Of a DNA stretch of 41,477 nt, positions 1 to 8,563 are shown piece by piece. Origin of the DNA: an uncultured Chromatiaceae bacterium (lineage in GTDB: Bacteria; Pseudomonadota; Gammaproteobacteria; Enterobacterales; Alteromonadaceae); the NCBI GenBank assembly GCA_946482325.1, contig CAMLRA010000019.1, forward strand, positions 1 to 41,477, read 5' to 3'. Position numbers and translations under genes: made by a program. The first letter of the stretch is position 1. Every line of letters starts with the position of its first letter. A model generated the notes under the pieces. The model was not told the origin of the DNA. It did no database searches and saw only the letters and a list, made by a program, of their open reading frames with translations.

Positions 1-28
1 GTGCGCTACCAAGCTGCGCTAATCACCG
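1..28 (-). tRNA. tRNA-Pro, 5' part only (cut by window edge)
   Basis: Read on the minus strand, the 28 bases begin CGGTGATTAGCGCAGC and continue TTGGTAGCGCAC. This is the acceptor 5' strand, D-stem and D-loop typical of bacterial tRNA-Pro, which start with C rather than G. The acceptor half CGGTGAT matches what I recall of E. coli proK. The anticodon lies outside the window, so the isoacceptor cannot be told. A good promoter lies just upstream. Confidence 0.8.
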
Positions 29-57
29 ACTTCGCTACACTACTGCAACGGGGCGCA

Positions 58-86
58 ATATTACAACCCACCTCAGGCAGCGTCAA
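58..86 (-). promoter_or_regulatory. sigma-70 promoter of the tRNA-Pro gene
   Basis: On the minus strand there is TTGACG (81-86), a 17-base spacer and TAATAT (58-63). The discriminator right after the -10 is GC-rich (GCGCCCCG), the hallmark of stable-RNA promoters under stringent (ppGpp/DksA) control. The expected start is near 51, giving a leader of about 20 bases before the tRNA 5' end. Confidence 0.75.
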
Positions 87-272
87 ACGATTTTTTGCCG
101 TTTCGAATCGTTTGCTTATTATTTGAACCTTCTGCGAATTTTGCCGGTAAATCACCGGCGATCCGCTGGAATTATCAACAAAATGAAACGCTTCTGGCAT
201 TTGGCTTGGCGCTGCCCCTTCGCCTGTGAGAAAATACGCCACAGTATATTTTTCAGATCACAGGCAGAACAA

Positions 273-1130
273 ATGGCAGCTCAAATTATCGATGGTAAAG
301 CAATTGCCCAGGCGACCCGTCATCAGGTCGCGTTACGAGTGCAGCAGCGGCTTGCAGCAGGCAAACGGGCACCTGGCCTTGCCGTTGTCTTGGTCGGTGC
401 CGATCCGGCCTCTCAGGTCTATGTCGGCAGTAAACGGAAAGCCTGTGAAGAAGTTGGTTTTGTGCAGTTCTCTCATGATCTACCGGCAGACACCACCCAA
501 CAGCAGTTATTCGATTTAATTGACCAGTTAAACGCCGATCCAACAGTCGACGGTATTTTAGTGCAGCTGCCACTGCCAGCGGGCCTGGACGCCTCCACGA
601 TTCTCGAGCGCATCAACCCGCTAAAAGATGTCGACGGTTTTCATCCCTACAATATCGGCCGGCTGGCGCAGCGGATGCCAGCCCTGCGCCCATGTACACC
701 AAAAGGCATCATTAAACTGCTGCAATCGACCGGTGTACAAATTCGCGGCATGGATGCAGTGGTCGTTGGCGCTTCGAACATTGTTGGCCGCCCGATGGCG
801 TTGGAGCTGTTGTTAGCCGGTTGCACCACGACGGTCTGCCACAAGTTCACTAAGAATCTGGAACAACAGGTACGCCGGGCCGATTTGCTGGTCGTTGCAG
901 TCGGCAAGCCGGAATTTATCCCGGGTGATTGGGTGAAACCTGGCGCGCTGGTGATTGACGTTGGCATTAACCGCTTAGATTCAGGCAAGTTAGTAGGTGA
1001 CGTCGAGTTTGATAAAGCGGTGCAACACGCCCGGTTTATCACACCGGTGCCGGGCGGCGTTGGCCCGATGACTGTGGCTTGCCTGATCGAAAACACGCTG
1101 GAAGCCTGTGAGCAGTTCCACGATATGTAA
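273..1130 (+). CDS. folD: Bifunctional methylenetetrahydrofolate dehydrogenase / methenyltetrahydrofolate cyclohydrolase
   Basis: Cytoplasmic enzyme of one-carbon metabolism: it oxidises 5,10-methylene-THF with NADP and hydrolyses the methenyl product to 10-formyl-THF for purine and fMet synthesis. The 285-residue product matches the family length. Visible family motifs are [13 protein letters not shown] with the catalytic Lys near residue 56, the PCTPKGI segment, the nucleotide-binding [10 protein letters not shown] loop and the C-terminal [11 protein letters not shown]. The frame is open back to 123, but the family N-terminus ([12 protein letters not shown]) starts at 273, so the longer version is rejected. 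The Shine-Dalgarno sequence is weak. It is monocistronic, ending in a strong terminator shared with convergent cysS. Confidence 0.96.
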   Translation: MAAQIIDGKAIAQATRHQVALRVQQRLAAGKRAPGLAVVLVGADPASQVYVGSKRKACEEVGFVQFSHDLPADTTQQQLFDLIDQLNADPTVDGILVQLPLPAGLDASTILERINPLKDVDGFHPYNIGRLAQRMPALRPCTPKGIIKLLQSTGVQIRGMDAVVVGASNIVGRPMALELLLAGCTTTVCHKFTKNLEQQVRRADLLVVAVGKPEFIPGDWVKPGALVIDVGINRLDSGKLVGDVEFDKAVQHARFITPVPGGVGPMTVACLIENTLEACEQFHDM

Positions 1131-1135
1131 AGTAA

Positions 1136-1187
1136 GTTTCCGGACATAAAAAACGCGGCATCTGCCGCGTTTTTTATGTCCGGAAAC
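1136..1187. terminator. Bidirectional terminator between folD and cysS
   Basis: A perfect inverted repeat with 25-base arms (1136-1160 and 1163-1187) and a 2-base centre. The GC core CGCGGCA/TGCCGCG is flanked inside the stem by A6 on one side and T6 on the other, so either strand gives a hairpin followed by a U tract. It serves both convergent genes. Confidence 0.93.
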
Positions 1188-1192
1188 CTGAC

Positions 1193-2572
1193 TTAACCGC
1201 GCCGCCAGCTCGTTACGCCGTTTTTATCTTCAACGATTATGCCTTTCGCTGTTAACGCCGCCCGCGCTGCATCCGCAGCAGCCCAATCTTTAGCTGCGCG
1301 TGCCGCATTGCGACTGGCGATCAAAGCTTCAATTTCAGCGACATCAGCATCTGTACCACCGGCTTTGAGGAACTCCTCTGCGTCGCCCTGCAAAATCCCA
1401 AGGATTTCGCCCAGCTTGATTAACAAAGCAGCTAACTGTGCAGCTTTGGCGCTGTCTTCATCTTTTGCTTTGTTAATTTCCCGCGCCAGTTCAAATAACA
1501 CCGGCAACGCCAGCGCGGTATTAAAATCATCATCCATCGCCGCGTTAAACTGGCGGACATAATCGTTATCGAGTTCAACGCTTGCTGCTGGCGTGACACC
1601 ACGCAATGCCGTGTACAGGCGCCCCAACGCCGCATGAGCCTGCAGCAGGTTTTCCGCCGAGTAATTCAGCTGACTGCGATAGTGGCTGGAGATCAGGAAA
1701 TAGCGCACTGATTCGCGGTTGTATTCGGCCAACACGTCTTTGACGGTAAAGAAATTGCCCAATGACTTGGACATTTTTTCTTTATCCACCTGCACCATGC
1801 CAGTATGGATCCAGGTGTTTACGTATTGAGTCCCGTGCGCACAGCAGCTTTGCGCAATTTCATTTTCATGATGCGGGAACTGCAAATCAGAACCGCCGCC
1901 GTGGATATCAAAGTGCGCGCCTAAATGTTTGGCGCTCATCGCGGAACATTCGATATGCCAGCCCGGGCGACCTGCGCCCCATGGCGATTGCCAGCTTGGC
2001 TCGCCTGGTTTGGCCATCTTCCACAGCACAAAATCCAGCGGGTCGTCTTTGGCCTGGTCAATTTCGACCCGGGCACCAGCCTGCAGCATTTCTAAGTTCT
2101 GCTGGCTGAGCTGGCCATATTCGGCAAAAGTGCTGACATCAAATAACACGTCGCCATCGGCGGCAATATAAGCATGCTTTTTCGCCAGCAGCGTTTGAAT
2201 TAATTCAACGATTTCATGCATATGGGTAGTAACCCGCGGCTCAATATCAGCCGGTAGCAGGTTAAGCGCGTTAAAATCAGCATGCATAGCTTCGGTATAA
2301 CGCGCGGTCAGCGCGTCACAGCTTTCGCCGTTTTCATTGGCACGGCGGATAATTTTGTCGTCCACGTCGGTAATATTGCGCACATAAGTGACGTCATAAC
2401 CGGAAAAACGTAAATAGCGGTTCATCACATCAAAGGCAACATAAGTGCGGGCGTGACCGACATGACAGAAATCGTAGATAGTGATGCCACAGACATACAT
2501 GCCGACTTTACCGGGGACCAAAGGTTTAAAGGTTTCTTTCTGGCGGGTCAGCGTATTGTAAATCTGTAACAT
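1193..2572 (-). CDS. cysS: Cysteinyl-tRNA synthetase
   Basis: Class I aminoacyl-tRNA synthetase charging tRNA-Cys in the cytoplasm. The product is 459 residues (E. coli 461). The HIGH-type signature is HVGH (residues 37-40) and the KMSKS loop is intact. The zinc ligands expected for the family are present: Cys28, the Cys of GWHIECSAM, and His and Glu in FPHHENE. The open frame extends 15 codons upstream, but the start at [11 protein letters not shown] is preceded by a good ribosome binding site (AGAGGA) and fits the family. It is divergent from ppiB and convergent with folD. Confidence 0.97.
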   Translation of the reverse strand: MLQIYNTLTRQKETFKPLVPGKVGMYVCGITIYDFCHVGHARTYVAFDVMNRYLRFSGYDVTYVRNITDVDDKIIRRANENGESCDALTARYTEAMHADFNALNLLPADIEPRVTTHMHEIVELIQTLLAKKHAYIAADGDVLFDVSTFAEYGQLSQQNLEMLQAGARVEIDQAKDDPLDFVLWKMAKPGEPSWQSPWGAGRPGWHIECSAMSAKHLGAHFDIHGGGSDLQFPHHENEIAQSCCAHGTQYVNTWIHTGMVQVDKEKMSKSLGNFFTVKDVLAEYNRESVRYFLISSHYRSQLNYSAENLLQAHAALGRLYTALRGVTPAASVELDNDYVRQFNAAMDDDFNTALALPVLFELAREINKAKDEDSAKAAQLAALLIKLGEILGILQGDAEEFLKAGGTDADVAEIEALIASRNAARAAKDWAAADAARAALTAKGIIVEDKNGVTSWRRG

Positions 2573-2641
2573 AATGTCCTCTGAGTGGTGGCAACCGGGC
2601 GCTGTAAAATGAAACAAAGTCAGACGCCGCTTAAAAGTGAC

Positions 2642-2650
2642 AGTGTAACA
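2642..2650 (-). promoter_or_regulatory. Putative extended -10 promoter for cysS
   Basis: On the minus strand TGT followed by TACACT forms an extended -10 about 70 bases ahead of the cysS start. No good -35 is seen at the right distance, so this is tentative. Confidence 0.35.
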
Positions 2651-2678
2651 TCAGCCTTGTTGCCGGGCTATCCTTGCT

Positions 2679-2706
2679 TTGTGTTCGCCGGGGCTTCAGG
2701 TAAACT
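2679..2706 (+). promoter_or_regulatory. Putative sigma-70 promoter for ppiB-lpxH-miaE
   Basis: TTGTGT (2679-2684), a 16-base spacer and TAAACT (2701-2706) lie 30 bases ahead of the ppiB start. The match is moderate. Confidence 0.4.
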
Positions 2707-2735
2707 ATGCCGACATTTTTTCCGGAGTATTGATT

Positions 2736-3230
2736 ATGGTAACTTTCCACACCAACTTTGGCGTGATCAAACTGAATCTGTTTGCTGACAAAGCGCCAAA
2801 AACCGTTGAAAACTTCAAAGCTTATGTTGCTGAAGGCTTCTACGACGGCACCATTTTTCACCGTGTAATCGACGGTTTTATGATCCAGGGTGGTGGTTTC
2901 ACTCAGGACATGGAGCAAAAAGAGACCAAAAGCCCAATCCAGAACGAGGCCGACAATGGCGTTGCCAACAAAAAAGGCACTATCGCTATGGCGCGGACCA
3001 ATGACCCGCATTCTGCTACCTGCCAGTTTTTTATCAATGTTGCTGACAACAGCTTCCTGAACTTCAGCGGCAAAAATAGCAGCGGCTGGGGCTATTGTGT
3101 GTTTGGCGAAGTCGTTGAAGGCATGGACGTCATTGAAAAAATCAAGGGTGTCGCAACAGGCCGTAAATTTGGCCATGCCGACGTGCCGGTTGAAAACGTG
3201 GTACTCGAGAAAGCCGAATTACATGGCTGA
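2736..3230 (+). CDS. ppiB: Cytoplasmic peptidyl-prolyl cis-trans isomerase B (cyclophilin)
   Basis: Catalyses proline isomerisation during protein folding. The 164-residue length equals E. coli PpiB. Cyclophilin motifs are visible: the [13 protein letters not shown] active-site strand with its Arg, the [18 protein letters not shown] segment, and [11 protein letters not shown] near the end. There is no signal peptide, so it is the cytoplasmic paralogue rather than PpiA. The start at 2736 has a GGAG site upstream; the longer open frame from 2679 is not supported. The stop overlaps the lpxH start by 8 bases, which suggests translational coupling. Confidence 0.96.
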   Translation: MVTFHTNFGVIKLNLFADKAPKTVENFKAYVAEGFYDGTIFHRVIDGFMIQGGGFTQDMEQKETKSPIQNEADNGVANKKGTIAMARTNDPHSATCQFFINVADNSFLNFSGKNSSGWGYCVFGEVVEGMDVIEKIKGVATGRKFGHADVPVENVVLEKAELHG

Positions 3231-3987
3231 ACGCTCGACCCTGCTGATCGCTGATCTGCACTTAAGTCCGGACAGGCCTGATATTACTCAGGCCTTCCTG
3301 CATTTTCTGGCCGGACCGGCGCGTGGTGCTGACGCGCTGTATATTCTCGGTGATTTGTTTGAAGTCTGGATTGGCGACGATAACCCGGAGCCATTATTGC
3401 AACAAGTCGCCACAGCTATCTGTCAACTGACTGATTTCGGCGTTCCGGTCTATTTCTGCCACGGCAACCGGGATTTCCTGCTGAAACAAGATTATGCCGG
3501 CCGTGCTGGCATGCAGTTGTTATCCCCGCATTCTGTCGTGGATTTTTACGGCACACCGACGCTGTTGATGCACGGTGACAGCTTGTGCACACTTGACCTT
3601 GGTTATCAGAAATTTCGCCAATGGTGGGACCAGCCCTGGTGGCAATGGCTTATCCTGCATACGCCACTGTGGTATCGTCAGCATTTGGGCCGTAAAGCCC
3701 GTCGCGTCAGTGCCAGCGACAAAATGGCCAAGTCTGCGCTGATTATGGACGTGACGCCGGAAGAAGTGCCCAAAGTGATGGCGAATTATCAGGTGCAACA
3801 CCTGATCCACGGCCATACCCACAGACCTGCGGTACACGAATTGCCGCTGCCGGACGGCAGACCGGCCTGGCGTTATGTGCTCGGCGACTGGTACCAGCAA
3901 AGCGCCTATCTCGAAGTTAGGCCCTCCGGCTGGCAGCTACATTTTGCCGCCTTGCCTGCTCATTCTGACTCCCAGAACACAGATTAA
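3223..3987 (+). CDS. lpxH: UDP-2,3-diacylglucosamine diphosphatase
   Basis: Lipid A pathway enzyme at the inner face of the cytoplasmic membrane: it cleaves UDP-2,3-diacylglucosamine to lipid X and UMP. The calcineurin-like metallophosphoesterase motifs are in order: DLHLS (Asp11, His13), [16 protein letters not shown], the His of LLMHGDS and the HGHTHRP metal site. The product is 254 residues against about 240 in E. coli, the excess being a C-terminal tail. The start (3223) lies inside the last codons of ppiB, and miaE follows after 5 bases. ppiB-lpxH linkage is common in gammaproteobacteria. Confidence 0.95.
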   Translation: MAERSTLLIADLHLSPDRPDITQAFLHFLAGPARGADALYILGDLFEVWIGDDNPEPLLQQVATAICQLTDFGVPVYFCHGNRDFLLKQDYAGRAGMQLLSPHSVVDFYGTPTLLMHGDSLCTLDLGYQKFRQWWDQPWWQWLILHTPLWYRQHLGRKARRVSASDKMAKSALIMDVTPEEVPKVMANYQVQHLIHGHTHRPAVHELPLPDGRPAWRYVLGDWYQQSAYLEVRPSGWQLHFAALPAHSDSQNTD

Positions 3988-3992
3988 ACACG

Positions 3993-4751
3993 ATGAATTA
4001 CGCCGAACTGCTGAAGCCTGTCCATCAATTTTTATTATGCCGCACCCCACAGGCCTGGATAGATAAAGCCAGAGAACCAGCGCAATTACCGGTGTTGCTG
4101 CAGGACCATTTACTCTGTGAATTAAAAGCAGCGCAAACCGCGATGTTGCTGCTGCGCAAATATGCTGTCGATAAAGAAGGCTCTGTGGCCCTACTGGAAT
4201 GGCTGAAGCCGTTTGAAGACTTCGCCTATCGTTTTATCGGCGATGCTGCGTCGTTACGTAACAGTGTTAAATTAAGCCGCAATCTGGCTGGCCGGCCGGA
4301 TGTGTCGTACAGCAATGATATTATCGAGAAAATGGTGCTCCTCATTCGCGAAGAACTGCATCATTTTTATCAGGTTTTGGAAATTATGCAGGCACGTGGT
4401 ATTCCTTATACCAACATCAGCGCCGGTCGTTACGCCAAAGGGTTAATCAGCGCCTGCAAAACCCATGAGCCGCAAATTCTGGTCGACAAGCTGATTTGCG
4501 GCGCCTTGATTGAAGCGCGCTCCTGTGAGCGCTTTGCGGCGCTCGCCGACGTGGTCGACGCTGAACTGGGGCAATTTTATTTATCTTTGTTGCGTTCCGA
4601 AGCCCGGCACTTTGAGGATTATCTAACCTTGGCGCAGCAAATCTCCGCCGTTGATATCCAGCCACGTCTTCAGCATTTTCTGCAGATTGAAGCTGAGCTG
4701 ATTCAAAGCCCGGATGCCGATTTTAAATTCCACAGCGGCAGCCCAATCTGA
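3993..4751 (+). CDS. miaE: tRNA-(ms2io6A37) hydroxylase MiaE
   Basis: Non-haem diiron monooxygenase that hydroxylates the isopentenyl side chain of 2-methylthio-N6-isopentenyladenosine at position 37 of tRNAs reading UNN codons. The protein has 252 residues. It shows a ferritin-like set of ligands: Glu43, ExxH in EELHHF (about 120-124), Glu174 in IEARSCERF, and ExxH in SEARHF (203-206). The gene is absent from E. coli but found in Salmonella, Pseudomonas and many marine gammaproteobacteria. It begins 5 bases after lpxH and is probably the last gene of the ppiB operon. The substrate also requires MiaA and MiaB, encoded elsewhere. Confidence 0.92.
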   Translation: MNYAELLKPVHQFLLCRTPQAWIDKAREPAQLPVLLQDHLLCELKAAQTAMLLLRKYAVDKEGSVALLEWLKPFEDFAYRFIGDAASLRNSVKLSRNLAGRPDVSYSNDIIEKMVLLIREELHHFYQVLEIMQARGIPYTNISAGRYAKGLISACKTHEPQILVDKLICGALIEARSCERFAALADVVDAELGQFYLSLLRSEARHFEDYLTLAQQISAVDIQPRLQHFLQIEAELIQSPDADFKFHSGSPI

Positions 4752-4791
4752 TCCGATAATCATGCTTTATGCGTATTCTCTGCAGGCAAAC

Positions 4792-4821
4792 TTGACGACT
4801 TTACGTCTGTTAGCCATACCT
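4792..4821 (+). promoter_or_regulatory. Possible promoter for the Yip1 family gene
   Basis: TTGACG at 4792-4797 is a good -35, but the best -10 (ATACCT, 4816-4821, 18-base spacer) is mediocre. It lies in the 134-base gap between miaE and the membrane protein gene, which has no terminator that I can see. Confidence 0.3.
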
Positions 4822-4885
4822 TAGTTATGAGTGTTCCGTTGTCACTCTGAGACCTCACCTGTAGCAGTAGACAAGGATAACGAAA

Positions 4886-5485
4886 ATGATTCTAAACCAC
4901 TTATGGGGCTTATACGCTCACCCGAAAGAAGAGTGGCATACCATCGATAATCGCCACGAAAGTTTAAAATATAGCCTGACCCACATTCTGTTGGTCGCCC
5001 TCATTCCGTCCATTTGTGCTTATTTTTCTGCAGTCAATATCGGCTGGAGTATTGGCGTTGGCGAGCCCATTCGTCTGACCGCCGAAAGCGCGTCGATGCT
5101 GGCTGTAGCTATGTATGTCGCGCTAATCGGTGGGGTGTTTGCGCTGGCTTATCTGGCGCATTGGATGGCCCACACCTTTGGCTCTGAGCCAACTTATACC
5201 CAAACCCTTGAACTGGCATCTTATACATCAACCCCCTTATTTATGGTGGGCATTGCGTCGCTGTACCCGGAATTATGGTTTGTGATGTTGGTTGGATTAG
5301 CCGGGTTGTCGTATTCAGTGTACCTGCTGTACGTCGGCGTGCCGATTCTGATGCACATCCCGGAAGAGCGCGGTTTCATCTACGCCAGTTCTGTCGTGAC
5401 CTGCGGATTGATTCTGCTGGTGTGTATTCTGACTGCTACAGCAATTTTATGGAGTTCTGGCTTTGCGCCGATGTTTACGCACTAG
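4886..5485 (+). CDS. Yip1-domain integral membrane protein, function unknown
   Basis: A 199-residue inner-membrane protein with about five hydrophobic segments, roughly residues 30-50, 70-95, 112-130, 130-152 and 165-190. The amphipathic N-terminus (NHLWGLYAHPKEEWHTI) is typical of the bacterial Yip1/YIPF-like family (Pfam Yip1). These proteins have no established role in bacteria, and I infer none. An AAGGA ribosome binding site precedes the ATG. It stands alone between miaE and a terminator shared with purF. Confidence 0.8.
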   Translation: MILNHLWGLYAHPKEEWHTIDNRHESLKYSLTHILLVALIPSICAYFSAVNIGWSIGVGEPIRLTAESASMLAVAMYVALIGGVFALAYLAHWMAHTFGSEPTYTQTLELASYTSTPLFMVGIASLYPELWFVMLVGLAGLSYSVYLLYVGVPILMHIPEERGFIYASSVVTCGLILLVCILTATAILWSSGFAPMFTH

Positions 5486-5497
5486 ACAATTTCAAGC

Positions 5498-5529
5498 AAC
5501 AAAAAAGGAGCCAAGGCTCCTTTTTTGTT
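5498..5529. terminator. Bidirectional terminator between the Yip1 gene and purF
   Basis: Inverted repeat with 15-base arms (5498-5512 and 5515-5529) around AA. The GGAGCC/GGCTCC core is flanked by A6 on one side and T6 on the other, so it works on both strands. Confidence 0.92.
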
Positions 5530-5544
5530 ATCAGTGAAACCATA

Positions 5545-7056
5545 TTAACTTTCGTTATACAGCTCCAGATTGGCCGCCATGGCCGCAGCTTTTAACGCTT
5601 TGGAATCTTCGCTGCGCGCGGCATCCAGGCGGTTCAAGTATTCCTGCGAAATGTCGTTGGTGACATAAACACCGTCAAACACTGAAGTTTCGAACTTCTT
5701 GATCGCTGAGTTCTCGTCGCGGACAGCACCAATCAGATCTTCTAAAGATTGGAAAATCAAACCATCAGCACCGATGATTTTACAAATGCTCTCCACATCA
5801 TGGCCATGCGCAATCAGTTCGTTCGCTGACGGCATATCAATACCGTACACGTTCGGGAAACGGATCTCCGGAGCGGCTGAGGCGAAATAGACCTTGCTGG
5901 CTCCAGCTTCCCGCGCCATTTCGATGATTTGACCTGAAGTGGTGCCGCGTACAATAGAATCGTCCACCAGCAGCACATTTTTGCCTTTAAACTCCTGCTT
6001 GATGGCGTTCAGTTTACGCTTAACAGATTTCTTGCGCTCACCCTGCCCCGGCATAATAAAGGTACGACCAATGTAACGGTTTTTCACATAGCCCTGACGG
6101 TACGGCAGGCCCAGTTCGTGGGCGATTTGCAACGCGGCATCGTTACTTGTTTCCGGAATAGGGATTACTACATCGATATCCAGATGCGCCCATTCCTTTT
6201 TGATTTTCTGGCCGAGTTTTTTCCCCATGTTGACGCGGGATGCATAAACAGACACGTTGTCGATAGTCGAATCCGGACGGGCGAAATACACATACTCAAA
6301 AATACAAGGCGTGTAAGTCGGGTTCTCCGCACATTGCTGGCTGTACAACTGGCCATCTTCCGTGATGTAGACCGCTTCACCCGGCATCACGTCCCGCAAC
6401 ACGCTGAATCCGTCAGCATCCAGCGCAACGCTTTCTGACGCCACCATATATTCGGTGCCTAGCTCAGTTTCACGCTTCCCCATCACCAGCGGACGAATGC
6501 CGTTTGGATCGCGAAACGCCACCAGGCCATGGCCGATAATCAGCGCCACCACGGCGTAACCGCCGCGTACCTTACGGTGCAGATTGGCAACAGCACGGAA
6601 AATCGCATCCGGCATCAGATGTAAGGCATTGTCGCATTGCAGCTCATGTGCAAAGGCGTTGAGCAACACTTCTGAGTCTGAATTGGTGTTGACGTGACGG
6701 CGGGCGTCATTAAACAGCTGATCTTTGACTTCGTCGGCATTGGTTAAGTTACCGTTGTGCGCCAAAGCGATACCAAAAGGGCTGTTGACATAAAACGGCT
6801 GCGCTTCGGCAGTACTTGCAGAACCGGCCGTCGGATAACGCACATGGCCAATGCCGATGTTGCCGGCCAGGCGCTGCATATGACGGGCTTCAAACACATC
6901 TTTAACCAGGCCATTGGCTTTACGCAGACGCAGACGATTCTGGTCCACAGTGACGATGCCGGCAGCGTCCTGGCCGCGATGCTGTAAGACGGTGAGGCCA
7001 TCGTACAACGCCTGATTGACCGGATATTTACCTACGATACCAACAATACCACACAT
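5545..7056 (-). CDS. purF: Amidophosphoribosyltransferase
   Basis: First committed step of purine synthesis: PRPP plus glutamine gives 5-phosphoribosylamine. The 503-residue product (E. coli 505) begins MCGIVGIVG, so Cys2 becomes the N-terminal nucleophile of the glutaminase domain after Met removal. The C-terminal phosphoribosyltransferase domain carries the PRPP loop [14 protein letters not shown]. An AAGG site precedes the start. It follows cvpA by 6 bases, the usual cvpA-purF operon. I did not find a clear PurR box upstream. Confidence 0.97.
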   Translation of the reverse strand: MCGIVGIVGKYPVNQALYDGLTVLQHRGQDAAGIVTVDQNRLRLRKANGLVKDVFEARHMQRLAGNIGIGHVRYPTAGSASTAEAQPFYVNSPFGIALAHNGNLTNADEVKDQLFNDARRHVNTNSDSEVLLNAFAHELQCDNALHLMPDAIFRAVANLHRKVRGGYAVVALIIGHGLVAFRDPNGIRPLVMGKRETELGTEYMVASESVALDADGFSVLRDVMPGEAVYITEDGQLYSQQCAENPTYTPCIFEYVYFARPDSTIDNVSVYASRVNMGKKLGQKIKKEWAHLDIDVVIPIPETSNDAALQIAHELGLPYRQGYVKNRYIGRTFIMPGQGERKKSVKRKLNAIKQEFKGKNVLLVDDSIVRGTTSGQIIEMAREAGASKVYFASAAPEIRFPNVYGIDMPSANELIAHGHDVESICKIIGADGLIFQSLEDLIGAVRDENSAIKKFETSVFDGVYVTNDISQEYLNRLDAARSEDSKALKAAAMAANLELYNES

Positions 7057-7062
7057 GGAACC

Positions 7063-7566
7063 TTACCTCGTCAGAACAGATGTCTGTTGCATAAAACTCG
7101 AGTTGTCTTTCAGATAAGTGAAAAACCACTCAATGATAAAATCGAATTCAGGGATCAAGATTGACGCTTTCCACCACTCGGCGCTGGCCGATGGCGTAAA
7201 GGCATCGAGGAAAAATAACAGCGCGCTGACCACCAGCACACCACGCAGGGCGCCGAACACCAGGCCTAACAGCCGGTCGGTGCCACTTAAACCGGTGGAT
7301 TGCACCAGCTTGCCAATCAGGAAATTCAGTAAGCCGCCAAGCAGCAGACAAGAGACAAACAATATACCAATCGCGACAGCGTTGCGGATTAAAGCATTGT
7401 CTATATTAGAAAAAAACGGGGAGAGATAGGGATAATAATGACTGGCTACAAAAAACGCCAGTACCCAGATGATCAACGATATGGCTTCTTTCACAAAGCC
7501 GCGGATTAGACTGATCAATGTCGATAATCCGATGATTGCCAGAATGGCGTAATCAACCCAAACCAT
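7063..7566 (-). CDS. cvpA: CvpA family membrane protein
   Basis: A 167-residue inner-membrane protein with four hydrophobic helices and the family's [20 protein letters not shown] start. It is named for colicin V production in E. coli and is linked in later work to envelope stress and bile resistance; its molecular function is unsettled. It starts MVWVDYA and stops 6 bases before purF, so the two are co-transcribed. Confidence 0.93.
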   Translation of the reverse strand: MVWVDYAILAIIGLSTLISLIRGFVKEAISLIIWVLAFFVASHYYPYLSPFFSNIDNALIRNAVAIGILFVSCLLLGGLLNFLIGKLVQSTGLSGTDRLLGLVFGALRGVLVVSALLFFLDAFTPSASAEWWKASILIPEFDFIIEWFFTYLKDNSSFMQQTSVLTR

Positions 7567-7569
7567 TTG

Positions 7570-7791
7570 CTACCAAAACAGGACGCTTGAGGACGGCGCG
7601 CATTCTACCAAATGCGGTGCTGCGCTGCCTAGCGGCAATTGCCAATCCGGCAGCAATTTTACGCTGGTGTGACCGCCGGTGTTAGTCGGTATTACGCCCA
7701 CCCAACGTTGCTGTCCGCCCAGGTAGCAGTCTGCACGCGGCATTGGCAGACGCAGTAACTTCAAGCAGGGAAAATATTGCTTAATTTTCAA
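7570..7791 (-). CDS. Possible small hypothetical protein (doubtful)
   Basis: An open frame of 73 codons fills the 214-base dedD-cvpA gap. It starts at a TTG overlapping the dedD stop, or at an internal ATG giving about 57 residues. It lacks a clear ribosome binding site, matches no family I know, and contains the predicted cvpA promoter near 7602. It is more likely a chance frame; I list it because it exactly bridges two co-directional genes. Confidence 0.15.
   Translation of the reverse strand: MKIKQYFPCLKLLRLPMPRADCYLGGQQRWVGVIPTNTGGHTSVKLLPDWQLPLGSAAPHLVECAPSSSVLFW
7602..7610 (-). promoter_or_regulatory. Extended -10 promoter for cvpA-purF
   Basis: The minus strand reads TGG then TAGAAT followed by a GCGCGCC discriminator, about 40 bases ahead of cvpA. 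The extended -10 compensates for a poor -35. A GC-rich discriminator suggests growth-rate or stringent control, which suits purine synthesis. Confidence 0.5.
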
Positions 7792-8563
7792 CCGGCTGAT
7801 AATTACTCACTTTCAACTTAGACACTTGTGCCAGTTGCTGTAACTCTGCAAGCTTGGCTTCTAATTTGTCTTTTTTCAGATCAGGACCAACCAGCACGCT
7901 GACCATCGTAGTGCCCTGACTATTGACGATTTTGCGGGTGAACGCGTTATGGCCAGCCGCTTTGAGTTTGCTGACCAGCGCATTGGCATTTTGCTCTTTG
8001 CTAAATGAGCCCACTTTCACGACGTAAGCAGCTTGCGACAACGGTTTTTCCACTTTCACCGGTGCTGGCTGCTCAATAGTAGTTTTCTCTGTAGGCAAAG
8101 GCGCAGCCGGTAAAGTGGCAGTCTGCACATTGCTTGTCTGATTAGTAGCCGCTTGATGAGTACCCGTCTGTGGCTGAGCCGCTTGCTCAGTTACCGCTGG
8201 TTTAGTGCCCGCCGTTGGATCCGGATCTGTTCCGGTATCACCGGGCGTTGTCGTATTTTGCAAATCATTTTGCACCGCCGGCTCAGTGGTCGTTTGCTCT
8301 GCAGGTGTTGCCGCCGAGGGTACATCCAGGGCAGGGCTATTATCCGTCACCGGCGCCATTGCGGCGGTTTGCGCCGCCTGATGCTGATCCTGACTAAACA
8401 CCGCAGGTTGCGCCACTTCAGCAAATTCTGGCCGTTCCGGGATGGCTTTAAAATCATCTTTACTGACTTGCTTGCGGCCATCGAGTAAATCCGGCAAAAA
8501 CACCACAGCAGCGACAATCAGAATAGCGGTGCCGATCAGGCGATTGGTAAAAACTGCAGTCAT
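7781..8563 (-). CDS. dedD: DedD-type SPOR-domain cell division protein
   Basis: A single-pass inner-membrane protein of the divisome. It has 260 residues: a short cytoplasmic N-terminus, a transmembrane helix (about 10-26, IGTAILIVAAVVFLP), a low-complexity Pro/Thr/Gln/Ala periplasmic linker (about 60-180), and a C-terminal SPOR domain starting AAYVVKVGSFS that in this family binds denuded peptidoglycan glycan strands at the septum. Its ATG overlaps the folC stop (ATGA), implying translational coupling; the six codons upstream in frame lie inside folC. folC-dedD-cvpA-purF order is as in E. coli. Confidence 0.9.
   Translation of the reverse strand: MTAVFTNRLIGTAILIVAAVVFLPDLLDGRKQVSKDDFKAIPERPEFAEVAQPAVFSQDQHQAAQTAAMAPVTDNSPALDVPSAATPAEQTTTEPAVQNDLQNTTTPGDTGTDPDPTAGTKPAVTEQAAQPQTGTHQAATNQTSNVQTATLPAAPLPTEKTTIEQPAPVKVEKPLSQAAYVVKVGSFSKEQNANALVSKLKAAGHNAFTRKIVNSQGTTMVSVLVGPDLKKDKLEAKLAELQQLAQVSKLKVSNYQPVEN

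Noticed and set aside
6..242. Minus-strand open frame over the tRNA-Pro promoter
   Set aside because: It overlaps the tRNA gene and its promoter and has no recognisable protein feature.
123..272. 50-codon N-terminal extension of the folD frame
   Set aside because: The family N-terminus starts at 273; the extension has no resemblance to FolD and covers the promoter region.
7567..7780. PurR box upstream of cvpA-purF
   Set aside because: No sequence close to the ACGCAAACGTTTGCGT palindrome is visible in the gap.
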